From assembly GCA_043753895.1 (NCBI GenBank), contig JAYUWK010000080.1:1-64000 (forward strand): a stretch of 64,000 bases of DNA, given 5' to 3'. The stretch is from WLMZ01 sp043753895. GTDB lineage: Bacteria > Actinomycetota > Acidimicrobiia > Acidimicrobiales > Ilumatobacteraceae. Positions 49,727-58,506 of the stretch are shown here, in pieces. Positions within the stretch are counted from its first letter, which is position 1. Every line of letters starts with the position of its first letter. Below the pieces are notes generated by a model that saw only the letters and a program-made list of their open reading frames with translations, had not been told where the DNA came from and searched no databases. Made by a program: the position numbers and the translations under genes.

Positions 49727-50326
49727 TCAGCTCGTTTCGCCGCTGAGGTAGTGGCGCCGGCACAGCAACTCGTAGCGCACCACGTCGCCGAACAGCGGTT
49801 GTTCGGCGTCGGACGAGGTGTCGCCGACCACTACGGTCTCGCCTTCATACACAATGCGACCGTTTACGAGACGGGCATTGTGCGTGGCCCGTTCACCGCA
49901 CCAGCAGCGGGCCTCTACCTGCAGCGGCACACGCTCGTCGGCGATTTCGAGCAGCCGCTTCGTGCCATCGAACAGCAGCCCCCGGAAGTCGGTGATGAGA
50001 CCGAACGCAAAGACGTCGACGTTCAGTTCGTCGACAATGCGGGCCAGTTGGTCGCATTGCTCGACGGTGTAGAACTGCGCCTCGTCGCACACAACGAACG
50101 ACAGCGGCGTGTAGGTCCGTGCAAGTGCAAATATGTCGAGATCAGGGCGCACCTCGATGGCCGGGGCTGACACCCCGAGGCGGCTGGTGATCTGCGTGCC
50201 GTCACGATCGAGCTTGGTGAGCAGCAAACCCTTCAAGTTGCGTGACGCCAAGTTGTGTCGAATCTGCAGCGCGAGCGTGCTCTTGCCTGAACTCATCGTG
50301 CCGAAGCTGAACCGGAGTATCGCCAT
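49727..50326 (-). CDS. tdk: Thymidine kinase
   Basis: A 199-aa type II thymidine kinase of nucleotide salvage. It contains the P-loop GTMSSGKSTLAL at the N-terminus, the DEAQFYT lasso region (FVVCDEAQF), FGLITDFRG, and zinc-binding cysteines in RCWCGERATHNAR and LCRRHY. Normal length. ATG 50326 is chosen because the P-loop follows after seven residues; the longer frame upstream overlaps pepF. Confidence 0.93.
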   Translation of the reverse strand: MAILRFSFGTMSSGKSTLALQIRHNLASRNLKGLLLTKLDRDGTQITSRLGVSAPAIEVRPDLDIFALARTYTPLSFVVCDEAQFYTVEQCDQLARIVDELNVDVFAFGLITDFRGLLFDGTKRLLEIADERVPLQVEARCWCGERATHNARLVNGRIVYEGETVVVGDTSSDAEQPLFGDVVRYELLCRRHYLSGETS

Positions 50327-50355
50327 GTTGGGTTCGCACCGTAGCCGATGAGGAC

Positions 50356-52194
50356 TCAGACCCGACCGGCTGCGACCGCTGCCTCTTCCGCAGCGGTGAG
50401 CTGCTCGTCGACGATGGCCAAACCGCCCACCCAGAAACCGGGGTCGGCAAGGTCGCAATCGACGATGCGGCCGAGGTCCTCGGGGCTCATCGAGCCGCCG
50501 GCGCGCAGCAGGTCGAGATAGCGCGGCACAAACGCATCGCCTACTTCCTCGTATCGCTTGTACACGCTGAGCGCAAGCAGCTGACCGTAGGCATATGCAT
50601 ACACGTAGCCAGGCGTGTGCATGAAGTGAGGGACGTAGCTCCACCATGTGCGGTACCCCTCGGTGATCTCCACCGACGGCCCGAGCATGTCGGTCTGAGT
50701 CTGCGCCCACAGCTCGTTGATGTGCTCGACCGCAAGTTCGCCGTCGTGACGGCGGCTGGTGTGCACCGCATGCTCGAATCGATTCATCGCTATCTGGCGG
50801 AACACCGTTGCGATGGAATCTTCGAGGGTGGCAGCCAAGAGTGCAAGTCGCTCGTTGGGGTCGGTGATCATCGCGAGCAAGCGCGTGCTCGTGACGGTCT
50901 CTCCGAACACTGACGCAGTCTCCGCGAGTGTGAGCGGTGTATTCATTTGGAACACGCCCTGCTCGCGGGACAGATAGCCGTGCACGCCGTGACCGAGTTC
51001 GTGCGCGAGCGTGGCGACATCACGAGTACGACTGGTCCAGTTGAGCAACACATACGGATGATGCGACGGAACCGTGTAGGCACAGAACGCGCCGGGGCGC
51101 TTGCCCAAGCGGTTCGGCGCGTCGATCCAATTCTCGCGCAGGAACCGCTGCACGATGCCGGCCAATTCACCGCTGAACGACGAGTAGGCATCGAGTACCA
51201 CCTCGGTAGCGACAGACCACGGAACCTGCTCTTCGGTACCGGCCACCGACGCCATGCGGTCGTAGTCGGCGAGGACGGGAAGGTCGAGGATCTTCGCCTT
51301 CAATGCGTACCAGCGATGCGGAATGTCGTAGCGCCCGACGACGGCATCGATGAGCGCCTGCACACTCGCGTCGCCGGCCTCGTTGGCGAGATTACGACTG
51401 GTGATCCAGCTGGGATAACTGCGCAGCCGATCGTCGACCGACTTGTCGTTGAGCAGTGTATTGAACACGAAGGTACGCGTGCGCAGTCCCGGCTGCAGGC
51501 CCGCGGTGACCGCTGCGTGCGCCCGCTGACGCTCGCTGCGATCGGGGTGTTGTAGCAGCGCCAAACCGTTGGCCAACGGCAGCGTCGCGGTGGTGCCGTC
51601 GGGCTGCTCGAGCGAGACCTCCATGGCTGAGCTGAGCTCGTCGAACAAACGCCCCCACGCCCCAGCACCGGTGACGTTCTTCTCGGTGAGGATGCGCTCC
51701 TCGGGTTCGGTGAGCAAATGCGGCATGTAGCGGCGGGCCGAACGAAGGTGATGACGGATGAAGTCGAGCTGATGGTCAGGGTTCGACAACACGACATCGA
51801 CATGTTCGTCAGTGGCCTCGGCCCATTCGAGCTCGATGAACAACAACTGTGTGTTGATGGCCGTGCCCCGCTCCTGCACGTGGGCCACCAGCGCACCGTT
51901 CGCCGGGTCGGCGGTGTCTCCGGCGTACAGCAGGCCGGCGTAGTTGTCCGCCCGGCCAACCAATTCGATCAACTCCGCGTAGCGCCGATGAAAGGCGGCG
52001 AGCTCGCCGGCCGACATGGTCGCAACACGGCCGCGGCCCGACGCGACGAGTTCGGCAGCGATGATGTCAGCCTTGTCGAGCAGTACATCGACATTGGTGG
52101 CTCCATCGAGCAGGGGCAAGAGATCCCACGACACACCATGAGCGGCGATGTCATCAGGGTCGGAGGCGCGCGAGGCACCGAGTGCAGACGTCAT
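50356..52194 (-). CDS. Oligoendopeptidase F-type M3 metallopeptidase
   Basis: A 612-aa cytoplasmic zinc peptidase that cleaves oligopeptides. The HExxH motif is LAHELGHGVHGY near residue 390, with the third ligand in TLAETASVFGE. The C-terminal YGQLLALSVYKRYEE is also typical of PepF-like M3 enzymes. Length is normal. It lies 30 bases upstream of the tdk start on the same strand. Confidence 0.92.
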   Translation of the reverse strand: MTSALGASRASDPDDIAAHGVSWDLLPLLDGATNVDVLLDKADIIAAELVASGRGRVATMSAGELAAFHRRYAELIELVGRADNYAGLLYAGDTADPANGALVAHVQERGTAINTQLLFIELEWAEATDEHVDVVLSNPDHQLDFIRHHLRSARRYMPHLLTEPEERILTEKNVTGAGAWGRLFDELSSAMEVSLEQPDGTTATLPLANGLALLQHPDRSERQRAHAAVTAGLQPGLRTRTFVFNTLLNDKSVDDRLRSYPSWITSRNLANEAGDASVQALIDAVVGRYDIPHRWYALKAKILDLPVLADYDRMASVAGTEEQVPWSVATEVVLDAYSSFSGELAGIVQRFLRENWIDAPNRLGKRPGAFCAYTVPSHHPYVLLNWTSRTRDVATLAHELGHGVHGYLSREQGVFQMNTPLTLAETASVFGETVTSTRLLAMITDPNERLALLAATLEDSIATVFRQIAMNRFEHAVHTSRRHDGELAVEHINELWAQTQTDMLGPSVEITEGYRTWWSYVPHFMHTPGYVYAYAYGQLLALSVYKRYEEVGDAFVPRYLDLLRAGGSMSPEDLGRIVDCDLADPGFWVGGLAIVDEQLTAAEEAAVAAGRV

Positions 52195-52203
52195 GGCACG
52201 AGT

Positions 52204-53289
52204 TTACGCCTGGCGGGCTGCCAATGCCTCTGCGATCATGGCCTCGATGAACGCCCGGCGCTTGGCCGTGAGGTTGGCGTTCAGCTCCAGATAGGTGCGC
52301 AGCTCGACGACCACATCGGTGAATTCATCGACTCCGTCGACCGCGTCGGCGCCAGCAACATCGGTGCGGGTATTGAGGTATACGTTGGCCATCAACTGGA
52401 TGGATCCGGTGGACAAGAGTTCCTCGAGACGAACAATCTCGTAGCCACGGCTGTGGATCACGTCGATAATGCCCGGCAGTGCATTGACCGTTTGGGTGTG
52501 CGAGCCGCCCTCGTGGATGAGGATGATGTTGCCAGGGTGAATGGTGCGGGCCACGTTCGCGATGATCTGCGACGACGAGATGCGCGGCGACAAGAAGTCG
52601 TTGAGAATCGTGGATGTGAACACGTTGGCCATGCCGAGCCGTCGACATTCGTCCTGGATAACTGCACCCTTGGTGAGCCCCGGTGAGCGGAAGAACTCGG
52701 GGGTCCAACCGAAGAGACTCTGAAAGACATCCTGTGCGGGGCTGATCTCGAGCGACAAGCGATAGGGGTTATAGGTGGCGTGGGTGAGGCTGTGATTTCC
52801 GATGCCGTAACCGCGTTGGAACACTTCGCGGGCAATATCGGGAAACGCCGCTGCATTGTTCGCGACCATGAAGAAATGGATCAGTCCGAAGTTCTTCTCG
52901 AGACCCGCATCGCGCATGTGGTTCATCATCGCTCGGGTGTTCACCGGCCATGGGCCGTCGTCGCACGTAATGGTCACAATGCGCGGGCCGTTGATGTCGC
53001 CGGCGCGAATGAGATCGCCCGGCCGCCATAGCCGCGGCCACATCGTCACCGGGGCAGGGGCGGGTGGATTGAGTCGGCTCGCCAATTGTGTGCCGGAGGC
53101 GGCCTGGGTCACGTCGGTGAAGCCCACATCGAGTGCACCGAGATCGTGCACCGAATGACCGTGGGCGCCGGCACGGCGTCCGACAATGGCCGCTCCCGCG
53201 CAACCAGCGAGTCCCGCCGAGGCGAGCTGTAGCAGCTGCCGCCTCGTCAGAAAGCCAGATTCAGTTTCGCTCTTCAGGTGTCGCCCCAC
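52204..53289 (-). CDS. Polysaccharide deacetylase with Tat-type signal
   Basis: A 361-aa exported NodB-fold deacetylase. The N-terminus has a twin-arginine-like LTRRQLLQLASAGLAGCAG signal, with a Cys that could be lipidated. The catalytic motifs are TCDDGPW (metal and base Asp pair) and IGNHSLTHATYNPYR (His pair); the C-terminal IILIHEGGSHTQT supplies the late His. The likely substrate is acetylated envelope polysaccharide or peptidoglycan. The start is uncertain: GTG 53289 is preferred, leaving 54 bases to the pilB stop. Confidence 0.83.
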   Translation of the reverse strand: MGRHLKSETESGFLTRRQLLQLASAGLAGCAGAAIVGRRAGAHGHSVHDLGALDVGFTDVTQAASGTQLASRLNPPAPAPVTMWPRLWRPGDLIRAGDINGPRIVTITCDDGPWPVNTRAMMNHMRDAGLEKNFGLIHFFMVANNAAAFPDIAREVFQRGYGIGNHSLTHATYNPYRLSLEISPAQDVFQSLFGWTPEFFRSPGLTKGAVIQDECRRLGMANVFTSTILNDFLSPRISSSQIIANVARTIHPGNIILIHEGGSHTQTVNALPGIIDVIHSRGYEIVRLEELLSTGSIQLMANVYLNTRTDVAGADAVDGVDEFTDVVVELRTYLELNANLTAKRRAFIEAMIAEALAARQA

Positions 53290-53343
53290 GGACTGCCACT
53301 CTATGCGAGCGGCGTGATGCCTTCGCAACAACTCGACAACCGG

Positions 53344-55113
53344 TCACGACACGTAGACGTTGCGGATGACCTCGTCGATGGTGGTGATGTCGTTGGCGAC
53401 GAGATGCATTGCTTCCGTTCCCATCGTGCGCATCCCCTGTTTGGTGGCAAGGTCGCGCACATCGTGCGGCGTTGCGCCAGCCACGAGCAACTGGCCGATC
53501 TCCTCGGTGACCTCGAGTACCTCGTACACACCGACACGCTCGCGAAACCCGGTGTCGGAGCAGTAGTTGCATCCGGTACCGCGCACGAACACCTTTTTCT
53601 GCGGACCACCGAGATAGTCGTACCACTTGAGATCGCTCGCAGATGGCTTGTACGGCGCTGCGCACGAAGGGCAGACCTTGCGCACGAGACGCTGGCCGAC
53701 CACGCCCACGAGCGACGAAGCCACGAGGAACGGCTCAACGCCCATGTCGAGCAATCGATACAGCGCCGCACTGGCGTCGGTGGCGTGCAACGACGTCATC
53801 ACGAGGTGACCCGTGAGAGCCGCATGCACTGCAATGCTCGCTGTCTCTTCGTCACGGATCTCGCCGACGAGGATGATGTCAGGGTCCTGACGCAGAATCA
53901 GTTTCAGGCCGCTGGCAAAGGTGACGTCGGCCTGCAGGTTGATTTGCATCTGATTGATGGCGGGGAACACGTACTCAACGGGGTCCTCGATGGTCATCAC
54001 GTTCACTTCGCTACGGCTCACGTCGCTCAACGTGGCATACAGAGTGGTGGTCTTGCCCGAGCCCGTAGGACCACTGCACACGATCATCCCGTAGGGCTTG
54101 CGTACGATCGATTGATACCGGGAGTAGGTGTCCTGGGGCATTCCGAGTTCGGCCAACTGCAGAATCGACTTGCTCTTGTCGAGCAATCTCAAGACAGCCG
54201 TCTCGCCCCAGATGGTTGCGCCAGTGGCAACTCGCACGTCGAGCCCCGAACCGTCGATGGTCATCTGGAACTGACCGTCCTGCGGACGGCGCCGTTCGAC
54301 GATGTCCATCTCGGCCATGATCTTGATGCGGCTCACCAGTTCGGGGCCGGCCGAGGCAGGCAGGCTGAGCACCTCGCGCAGGGCACCGTCGACACGGAAG
54401 CGGATGCGGATGCGACCATCGGTGGGTTCGATGTGAACGTCCGAGGCTCGATCGCGTAGCGCCTGGCGGATCATCTTGTTGACGACCTGGATGATGGGCG
54501 CATCGTCGTAGTCGACGATGTCGACCTCTTCCTCTGGTGCCGCATTCGCCCAGAACTGCTGCACCTGGCGATCGTCGGCCGAGATCAACCGATAGTGCGT
54601 GCGAAGGGATGTCTCGACGTCGAGGGGCGACGCCAAGAAGACGTTGACTACACGCACCGGAAGCTGCGTCAGTACCTCGCGCACCTCCGTATCGGACCCA
54701 TCGGCGATAGCGACATCGAGCACGTCGTCGTGGAGGCGCAGCGGAATGATGTTGTATTGACGAGCAAGTTCTTCGGAAACAACCGCCAGCGCGGCCGAGG
54801 TTGGCCGCTCGCGACGCAGATCAACAGTGGGCAGGCCCAGTTGGGTAGCGAGCGCCTCGTTCAGCACATGCTGATCGATAAGCCCCTGCTCGACGAGGAT
54901 AGCGCCGAGCATGCCGCCCGATTCGGCCTGCCGGTTGAGGGCATCCCAGATCTGCTCGCGTTCGAGTCCGTGCTCGGAGAGAAGGACTTCGCCCAGGCGT
55001 GGACGCTCGTCGGCATCGATGGTGGCAGTGACGCTGGCAGCGGCGCGGTTGGCGCGAGCGTGAGCAGCCACTACAGCTGCGAGCGAGTCGTCTTGTCGTT
55101 GCCGCTTTCTCAC
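53344..55113 (-). CDS. pilB: Type IV pilus assembly ATPase PilB
   Basis: A 589-aa GspE/PilB ATPase powering pilus extension. It has an N-terminal MshEN-type domain (RLGEVLLSEHGLEREQIWDALN and LGLPTVDLRR), the ASDVHIEP motif, Walker A GPTGSGKTTTLY, Asp box IEDPVEYVFP, Walker B LILRQDPDIILVGEIRD, and a tetracysteine zinc site (CPSCAAPY and CNYCSDTG). It is divergent from pilC with a 215-base intergenic region. No pilT gene is in the window. Confidence 0.95.
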   Translation of the reverse strand: MRKRQRQDDSLAAVVAAHARANRAAASVTATIDADERPRLGEVLLSEHGLEREQIWDALNRQAESGGMLGAILVEQGLIDQHVLNEALATQLGLPTVDLRRERPTSAALAVVSEELARQYNIIPLRLHDDVLDVAIADGSDTEVREVLTQLPVRVVNVFLASPLDVETSLRTHYRLISADDRQVQQFWANAAPEEEVDIVDYDDAPIIQVVNKMIRQALRDRASDVHIEPTDGRIRIRFRVDGALREVLSLPASAGPELVSRIKIMAEMDIVERRRPQDGQFQMTIDGSGLDVRVATGATIWGETAVLRLLDKSKSILQLAELGMPQDTYSRYQSIVRKPYGMIVCSGPTGSGKTTTLYATLSDVSRSEVNVMTIEDPVEYVFPAINQMQINLQADVTFASGLKLILRQDPDIILVGEIRDEETASIAVHAALTGHLVMTSLHATDASAALYRLLDMGVEPFLVASSLVGVVGQRLVRKVCPSCAAPYKPSASDLKWYDYLGGPQKKVFVRGTGCNYCSDTGFRERVGVYEVLEVTEEIGQLLVAGATPHDVRDLATKQGMRTMGTEAMHLVANDITTIDEVIRNVYVS

Positions 55114-55328
55114 CGGTGGATAGCTCCCTGTTCGCGCCTTGCAGCGGCCGACATTTCATCAAGGTATCGACAAGCCGAGCGGATCACTGAAGCATAAATC
55201 TACTCGGCCCCACCGGGCCGCGAGAGGCATTCGCAAGTTCTCGTCAAGGTCACTACCCAGCGAACGGCTTTGCGTGTATTCTGTCGACCCTGACAACGAA
55301 TGGCCCATGAAGACTTGGCGGTAAATAC

Positions 55329-56558
55329 ATGGCAAGTTCAATTGACCAGGGACCATCCCTGCCTGTACGAGTGTCCACGTCCGGAGTCGTCGCGTCCTTG
55401 GGCGACTCGGAGAGCTTCGTCGACCGAACAGGAACGGCGCACGCGGCAACGGATACCCTCGATGGCGCGCCCGCCACTCAGCCCATTCCCTGGTACCGCA
55501 AGGAATATGGCGGGGCCCGCAAGGTCAAGCCCGAAGTCATCATGGAGTTCTCCCGCCAGCTGGGTTCGTTCATAGAGGCAGGCATCCCACTGATCGATGC
55601 ACTCGAAATCGTCGGCCTGCAAACCGACTCCGAGGACATGGGCAAAGTCATCGCAGAGATTCGCGTGTCGATTCTGCGAGGCACCAGTTTCGTCGACGCT
55701 GTCGCGGCCCACACCGATGTGTTCCCGGCCTACTACCGGGCGATGGTGAGATCGGCCGGCTACACCGGAAACCTCGACGAGGTGCTGGCGCAATTGGCCA
55801 CCTATGCCGAACGCGATATCTCGGCACGTCGGCAGGTGAAAAGTGCGCTGACGTATCCGATCATCGTGATCATCGTGGCAGCGATTGCCATCGTCGCGAT
55901 GGCGGTCTTTGTGCTACCGAAGTTCTCGAGTCTGTATCGCAGCCTCGGTGCCCGTCTCCCCCTGCCGACCCGCATTCTGCTGGGTTTCACCGACTTCATG
56001 GCGAAGTACTGGCCGTTTGTTGTGCTCGTCATCGGGCTGGCCGCACTCACGATCTACTTCCTCTACGGCAGCAAGCAGGCCAAGCCGCGGCGTGACCACG
56101 TCATGCTGAAGCTGCCCGTATTGGGCGAACTCGTCCATCTGGTTGCCGTCGAGCGCTTCTGCCGCGTGCTCGCCGCGCTCGCCAAGGCTGGCGTGCCGCT
56201 GCCCGAGGCCATTCAAGTGTCGGCAGATGCCACGAATAACCATGTCTTCCAGACCAAACTTGCCGTGGTGCGTGAAGCGCTCGTGCGCGGTGGCGGTCTG
56301 TCGGAACCCATCGAGGAATCCGGCATCTTCCCCATCGCTGCTCGTCAGATGATCGGCGTCGGCGAAAAGACCGGTCTACTCGCCGTGCAACTCGGCAAGG
56401 CGGCCAGCTACTACGAGCGCGAGGTGACCTATCGCATCAAGAAGGCCACAGACATCTTTGAACCTATGGTCATCATCTTCGTCGGCGCCCTCGTCGGTTT
56501 CGTTGCGGTCGCCCAGGTGGCCGCGATGTACAGCATCTTCAGCCAGATCAAGAAGTAG
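55329..56558 (+). CDS. pilC: Type IV pilus inner-membrane platform PilC
   Basis: A 409-aa PilC/GspF protein with two repeated T2SSF domains (FSRQLGSFIEAGIPLIDALEI and FCRVLAALAKAGVPLPEAI) and three membrane helices. It anchors PilB and guides pilins into the fibre. The first 60 residues are a disordered, Ser/Thr-rich leader of uncertain start. It heads the operon of pilin genes that follows, and the upstream region shared with pilB contains TATTCT as a possible -10 element. Confidence 0.94.
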   Translation: MASSIDQGPSLPVRVSTSGVVASLGDSESFVDRTGTAHAATDTLDGAPATQPIPWYRKEYGGARKVKPEVIMEFSRQLGSFIEAGIPLIDALEIVGLQTDSEDMGKVIAEIRVSILRGTSFVDAVAAHTDVFPAYYRAMVRSAGYTGNLDEVLAQLATYAERDISARRQVKSALTYPIIVIIVAAIAIVAMAVFVLPKFSSLYRSLGARLPLPTRILLGFTDFMAKYWPFVVLVIGLAALTIYFLYGSKQAKPRRDHVMLKLPVLGELVHLVAVERFCRVLAALAKAGVPLPEAIQVSADATNNHVFQTKLAVVREALVRGGGLSEPIEESGIFPIAARQMIGVGEKTGLLAVQLGKAASYYEREVTYRIKKATDIFEPMVIIFVGALVGFVAVAQVAAMYSIFSQIKK

Positions 56559-56626
56559 CGATCCGGCTCAACATGTCAATACCCCCAACTGTCGAGACAT
56601 CGGCACCACACAGAAAAGGAAATGCA

Positions 56627-57001
56627 ATGAACACACTCGACAGCAACACTGTCAATAGTCACATCAAATCCAACGACAAGGGCTTCACCCTGATCGAAGT
56701 ACTCATCGCCATCGTGGTCGTGGGTATCTTGTCGGCGGTCGTCATCATCGGTATCGGTGCCCTCACCAACAAGGGCAACAGCTCGGCGTGCCAGGCATCA
56801 GCTGACGCAGCCAAGGCCGCGGCCACCGTTCACTATGCCAACACCGGCTCGTATCCGGCCACGCTCTCTGCGATGACCGTCACGAGCCCCAAGGAACTGG
56901 AATTACCGAGCGGCGTCACCGTCGCCGCCAACGTGACGGCCGGGGCAACCTGGACGCTCACCATGACAGCCGGAACGCCGCCAACGTTTGCCTGCAGCTA
57001 A
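56627..57001 (+). CDS. Type IV pilin (major pilin candidate 1)
   Basis: A 124-aa prepilin with a 19-residue hydrophilic leader ending in KG, then FTLIEVLIAIVVVGILSAVV, the class IV pilin helix with Glu5. The globular part has a disulfide-capable pair (SACQASA and FACS at the end). AAGGA lies seven bases before the ATG. It is nearly identical to the next gene over the whole mature region and is followed by a strong hairpin. A processing peptidase is not in the window. Confidence 0.93.
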   Translation: MNTLDSNTVNSHIKSNDKGFTLIEVLIAIVVVGILSAVVIIGIGALTNKGNSSACQASADAAKAAATVHYANTGSYPATLSAMTVTSPKELELPSGVTVAANVTAGATWTLTMTAGTPPTFACS

Positions 57002-57011
57002 GGAACGACGC

Positions 57012-57058
57012 AAGGCTTGTGGTCTAGATGCGTATACCGCATCCAGACCACAAGCCTT
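57012..57058. terminator. Hairpin between the two pilin genes
   Basis: AAGGCTTGTGGTCT and its complement form a perfect 14-bp stem; GATGCG/CGCATC extends it around a TATAC loop. A short TTTG follows. The structure probably protects or terminates the first pilin mRNA, which would raise its level relative to downstream genes. Confidence 0.7.
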
Positions 57059-57111
57059 TGTCACGACAATCGAATTTGCCAACGTTTCCAACTCTAAAGC
57101 GATGTGACACC

Positions 57112-57486
57112 ATGAAATTCATCAATAGCAAAACCGACACGACCCAGACCACAGCCACCGATTCGGGCTTCACCCTGATCGAAGTACTCATCGCCATTGT
57201 GGTCGTGGGTATTCTGTCAGCGGTCGTCATCATCGGCATCGGTGCCCTCACCAACAAGGGCAACGGCTCCGCGTGCCAGGCATCAGCCGACGCAGCCAAG
57301 GCCGCGGCCACCGTGCACTATGCCAACACCGGCTCGTACCCGGCGGCGTTGTACGACATGACCGTCACGAGCCCCAAGGAACTGGAATTGCCGAGCGGCG
57401 TCACCGTCGCCGCCAACGTGACGGCCGGGGCAACCTGGACGCTCACCATGACCCCCGGCACGCCACCCGCGTTTGCCTGCAGTTGA
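57112..57486 (+). CDS. Type IV pilin (major pilin candidate 2)
   Basis: A second 124-aa prepilin. From the helix onward it differs from the first at only a few positions (GNG for GNS, AALYDM for ATLSAM, TPGTPPA for TAGTPPT). The leader peptides (MKFINSKTDTTQ and MNTLDSNTVNS) are unrelated. Identical blocks extend at the DNA level, suggesting duplication with gene conversion. Either may be the major subunit. Confidence 0.92.
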   Translation: MKFINSKTDTTQTTATDSGFTLIEVLIAIVVVGILSAVVIIGIGALTNKGNGSACQASADAAKAAATVHYANTGSYPAALYDMTVTSPKELELPSGVTVAANVTAGATWTLTMTPGTPPAFACS

Positions 57487-57492
57487 TTTGAG

Positions 57493-57531
57493 CGTTTCGG
57501 CTGGGAGCGCGTCGTGCTCCCTACCGAAACG
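57493..57531. terminator. Hairpin after second pilin gene
   Basis: CGTTTCGG/CCGAAACG and GGGAGC/GCTCCC form a two-part stem with 2-base internal bulges around a 7-base loop. It starts six bases after the stop codon. No T-run. Confidence 0.65.
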
Positions 57532-57607
57532 ACCGATCAGTCAATGCTGCCAATCGACGACACCACCAACGGTGGCGAGACGACCGACTTGAGAGGAGGG
57601 CACCAAC

Positions 57608-57979
57608 ATGCGACAGCGAAGTGATCGCGGCGAGACACTCGTCGAGATCGTGATCACCATCTTCATCGTGAGTATCGCGGTCACTGCCCTCATCGCCAGT
57701 CTCGGTTCAGCTGCTGGGTCGGCCAAGGCCCACAAGGACAACGTGGTCACGGACACGGTGATGCGCAACTACGCAGAGGCCACCAAACGCGCCGCTGATG
57801 CGTGCACTGTTGGCGCGAACTACACCGTGGTCTACACGCCGCCCTCAGGCTTCAGCGTCAGTACGTCCCCCAGCGGAACCGCATGCCCGGCCGTCACCGC
57901 AACCAGACAGCTCACGCTCTCGATCACCGGGCCGGCCTCGGTCACAAAGACCATGCAGATCAAGGTGCGCACGCCATGA
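57608..57979 (+). CDS. Prepilin-like minor pilin
   Basis: A 123-aa protein with a short basic leader (MRQRSDRG) then ETLVEIVITIFIVSIAVTALIAS, a pilin-type N-terminal helix in which the cleavage site is G-E rather than G-F. The rest is a small Thr/Ser-rich domain with two cysteines. It is likely a minor pilin of the PilV/GspI type. It overlaps the next gene by ATGA and is preceded by GAGAGGAGGG. Confidence 0.8.
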   Translation: MRQRSDRGETLVEIVITIFIVSIAVTALIASLGSAAGSAKAHKDNVVTDTVMRNYAEATKRAADACTVGANYTVVYTPPSGFSVSTSPSGTACPAVTATRQLTLSITGPASVTKTMQIKVRTP

Positions 57980-58506
57980 TGGCCGCGCCACACGTGCACC
58001 GCCATGAAGATCGCGGTGCCTCGCTCATTCTGGCCATCGGTTTTGTGCTCATGGTGAGCGCAATCGTGGGAGGCCTCGCCGCTCTCATTACGTCGGGCAT
58101 CAACAATCGCAGCACTCTGCAAACGGTTCGCGACCGCCAGTACGCCGCCGACGCCGGCATTCAAGACGCGATCACTACCGTACGAGCCATCACCGACCGC
58201 TCGGGCAACTACGCGTGCGACCCCAGTAGTGTTGGCACTTACGTGCCGTACATCAGCGGCCTCAACTCGATCTCGATTCGCGTGGATTGTGTCAAGGCCT
58301 ACGCCGTGACCGCCAGTGGCGTCACCGGCAGTTCCACCGACAACTATGTGCTCGCGCAACGAAACATCATTTTCAATGCCTGCGTCAACACCGGCTCAGC
58401 GTGCCTCGATGCCAACGTGATCGTACGCGCGCAGGTCAACTTCGAGCAGTTGTACGGTGTGGGCGTGACCAAGACGTTCGTCCAGTCGTGGAGCGTGAAC
58501 GGATGA
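57976..58506 (+). CDS. PilX-like minor pilus protein
   Basis: A 176-aa protein with HEDRGASLILAIGFVLMVSAIVGGLAALI at the N-terminus, the helix of PilX/GspK-type minor components that lacks the usual prepilin Glu5 context. An RQYAADAGIQDAI segment follows, which is typical of this group, and four cysteines lie in the C-terminal half. It overlaps both neighbours by ATGA. Likely part of a tip or initiation complex with the gene below. Confidence 0.8.
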   Translation: MMAAPHVHRHEDRGASLILAIGFVLMVSAIVGGLAALITSGINNRSTLQTVRDRQYAADAGIQDAITTVRAITDRSGNYACDPSSVGTYVPYISGLNSISIRVDCVKAYAVTASGVTGSSTDNYVLAQRNIIFNACVNTGSACLDANVIVRAQVNFEQLYGVGVTKTFVQSWSVNG

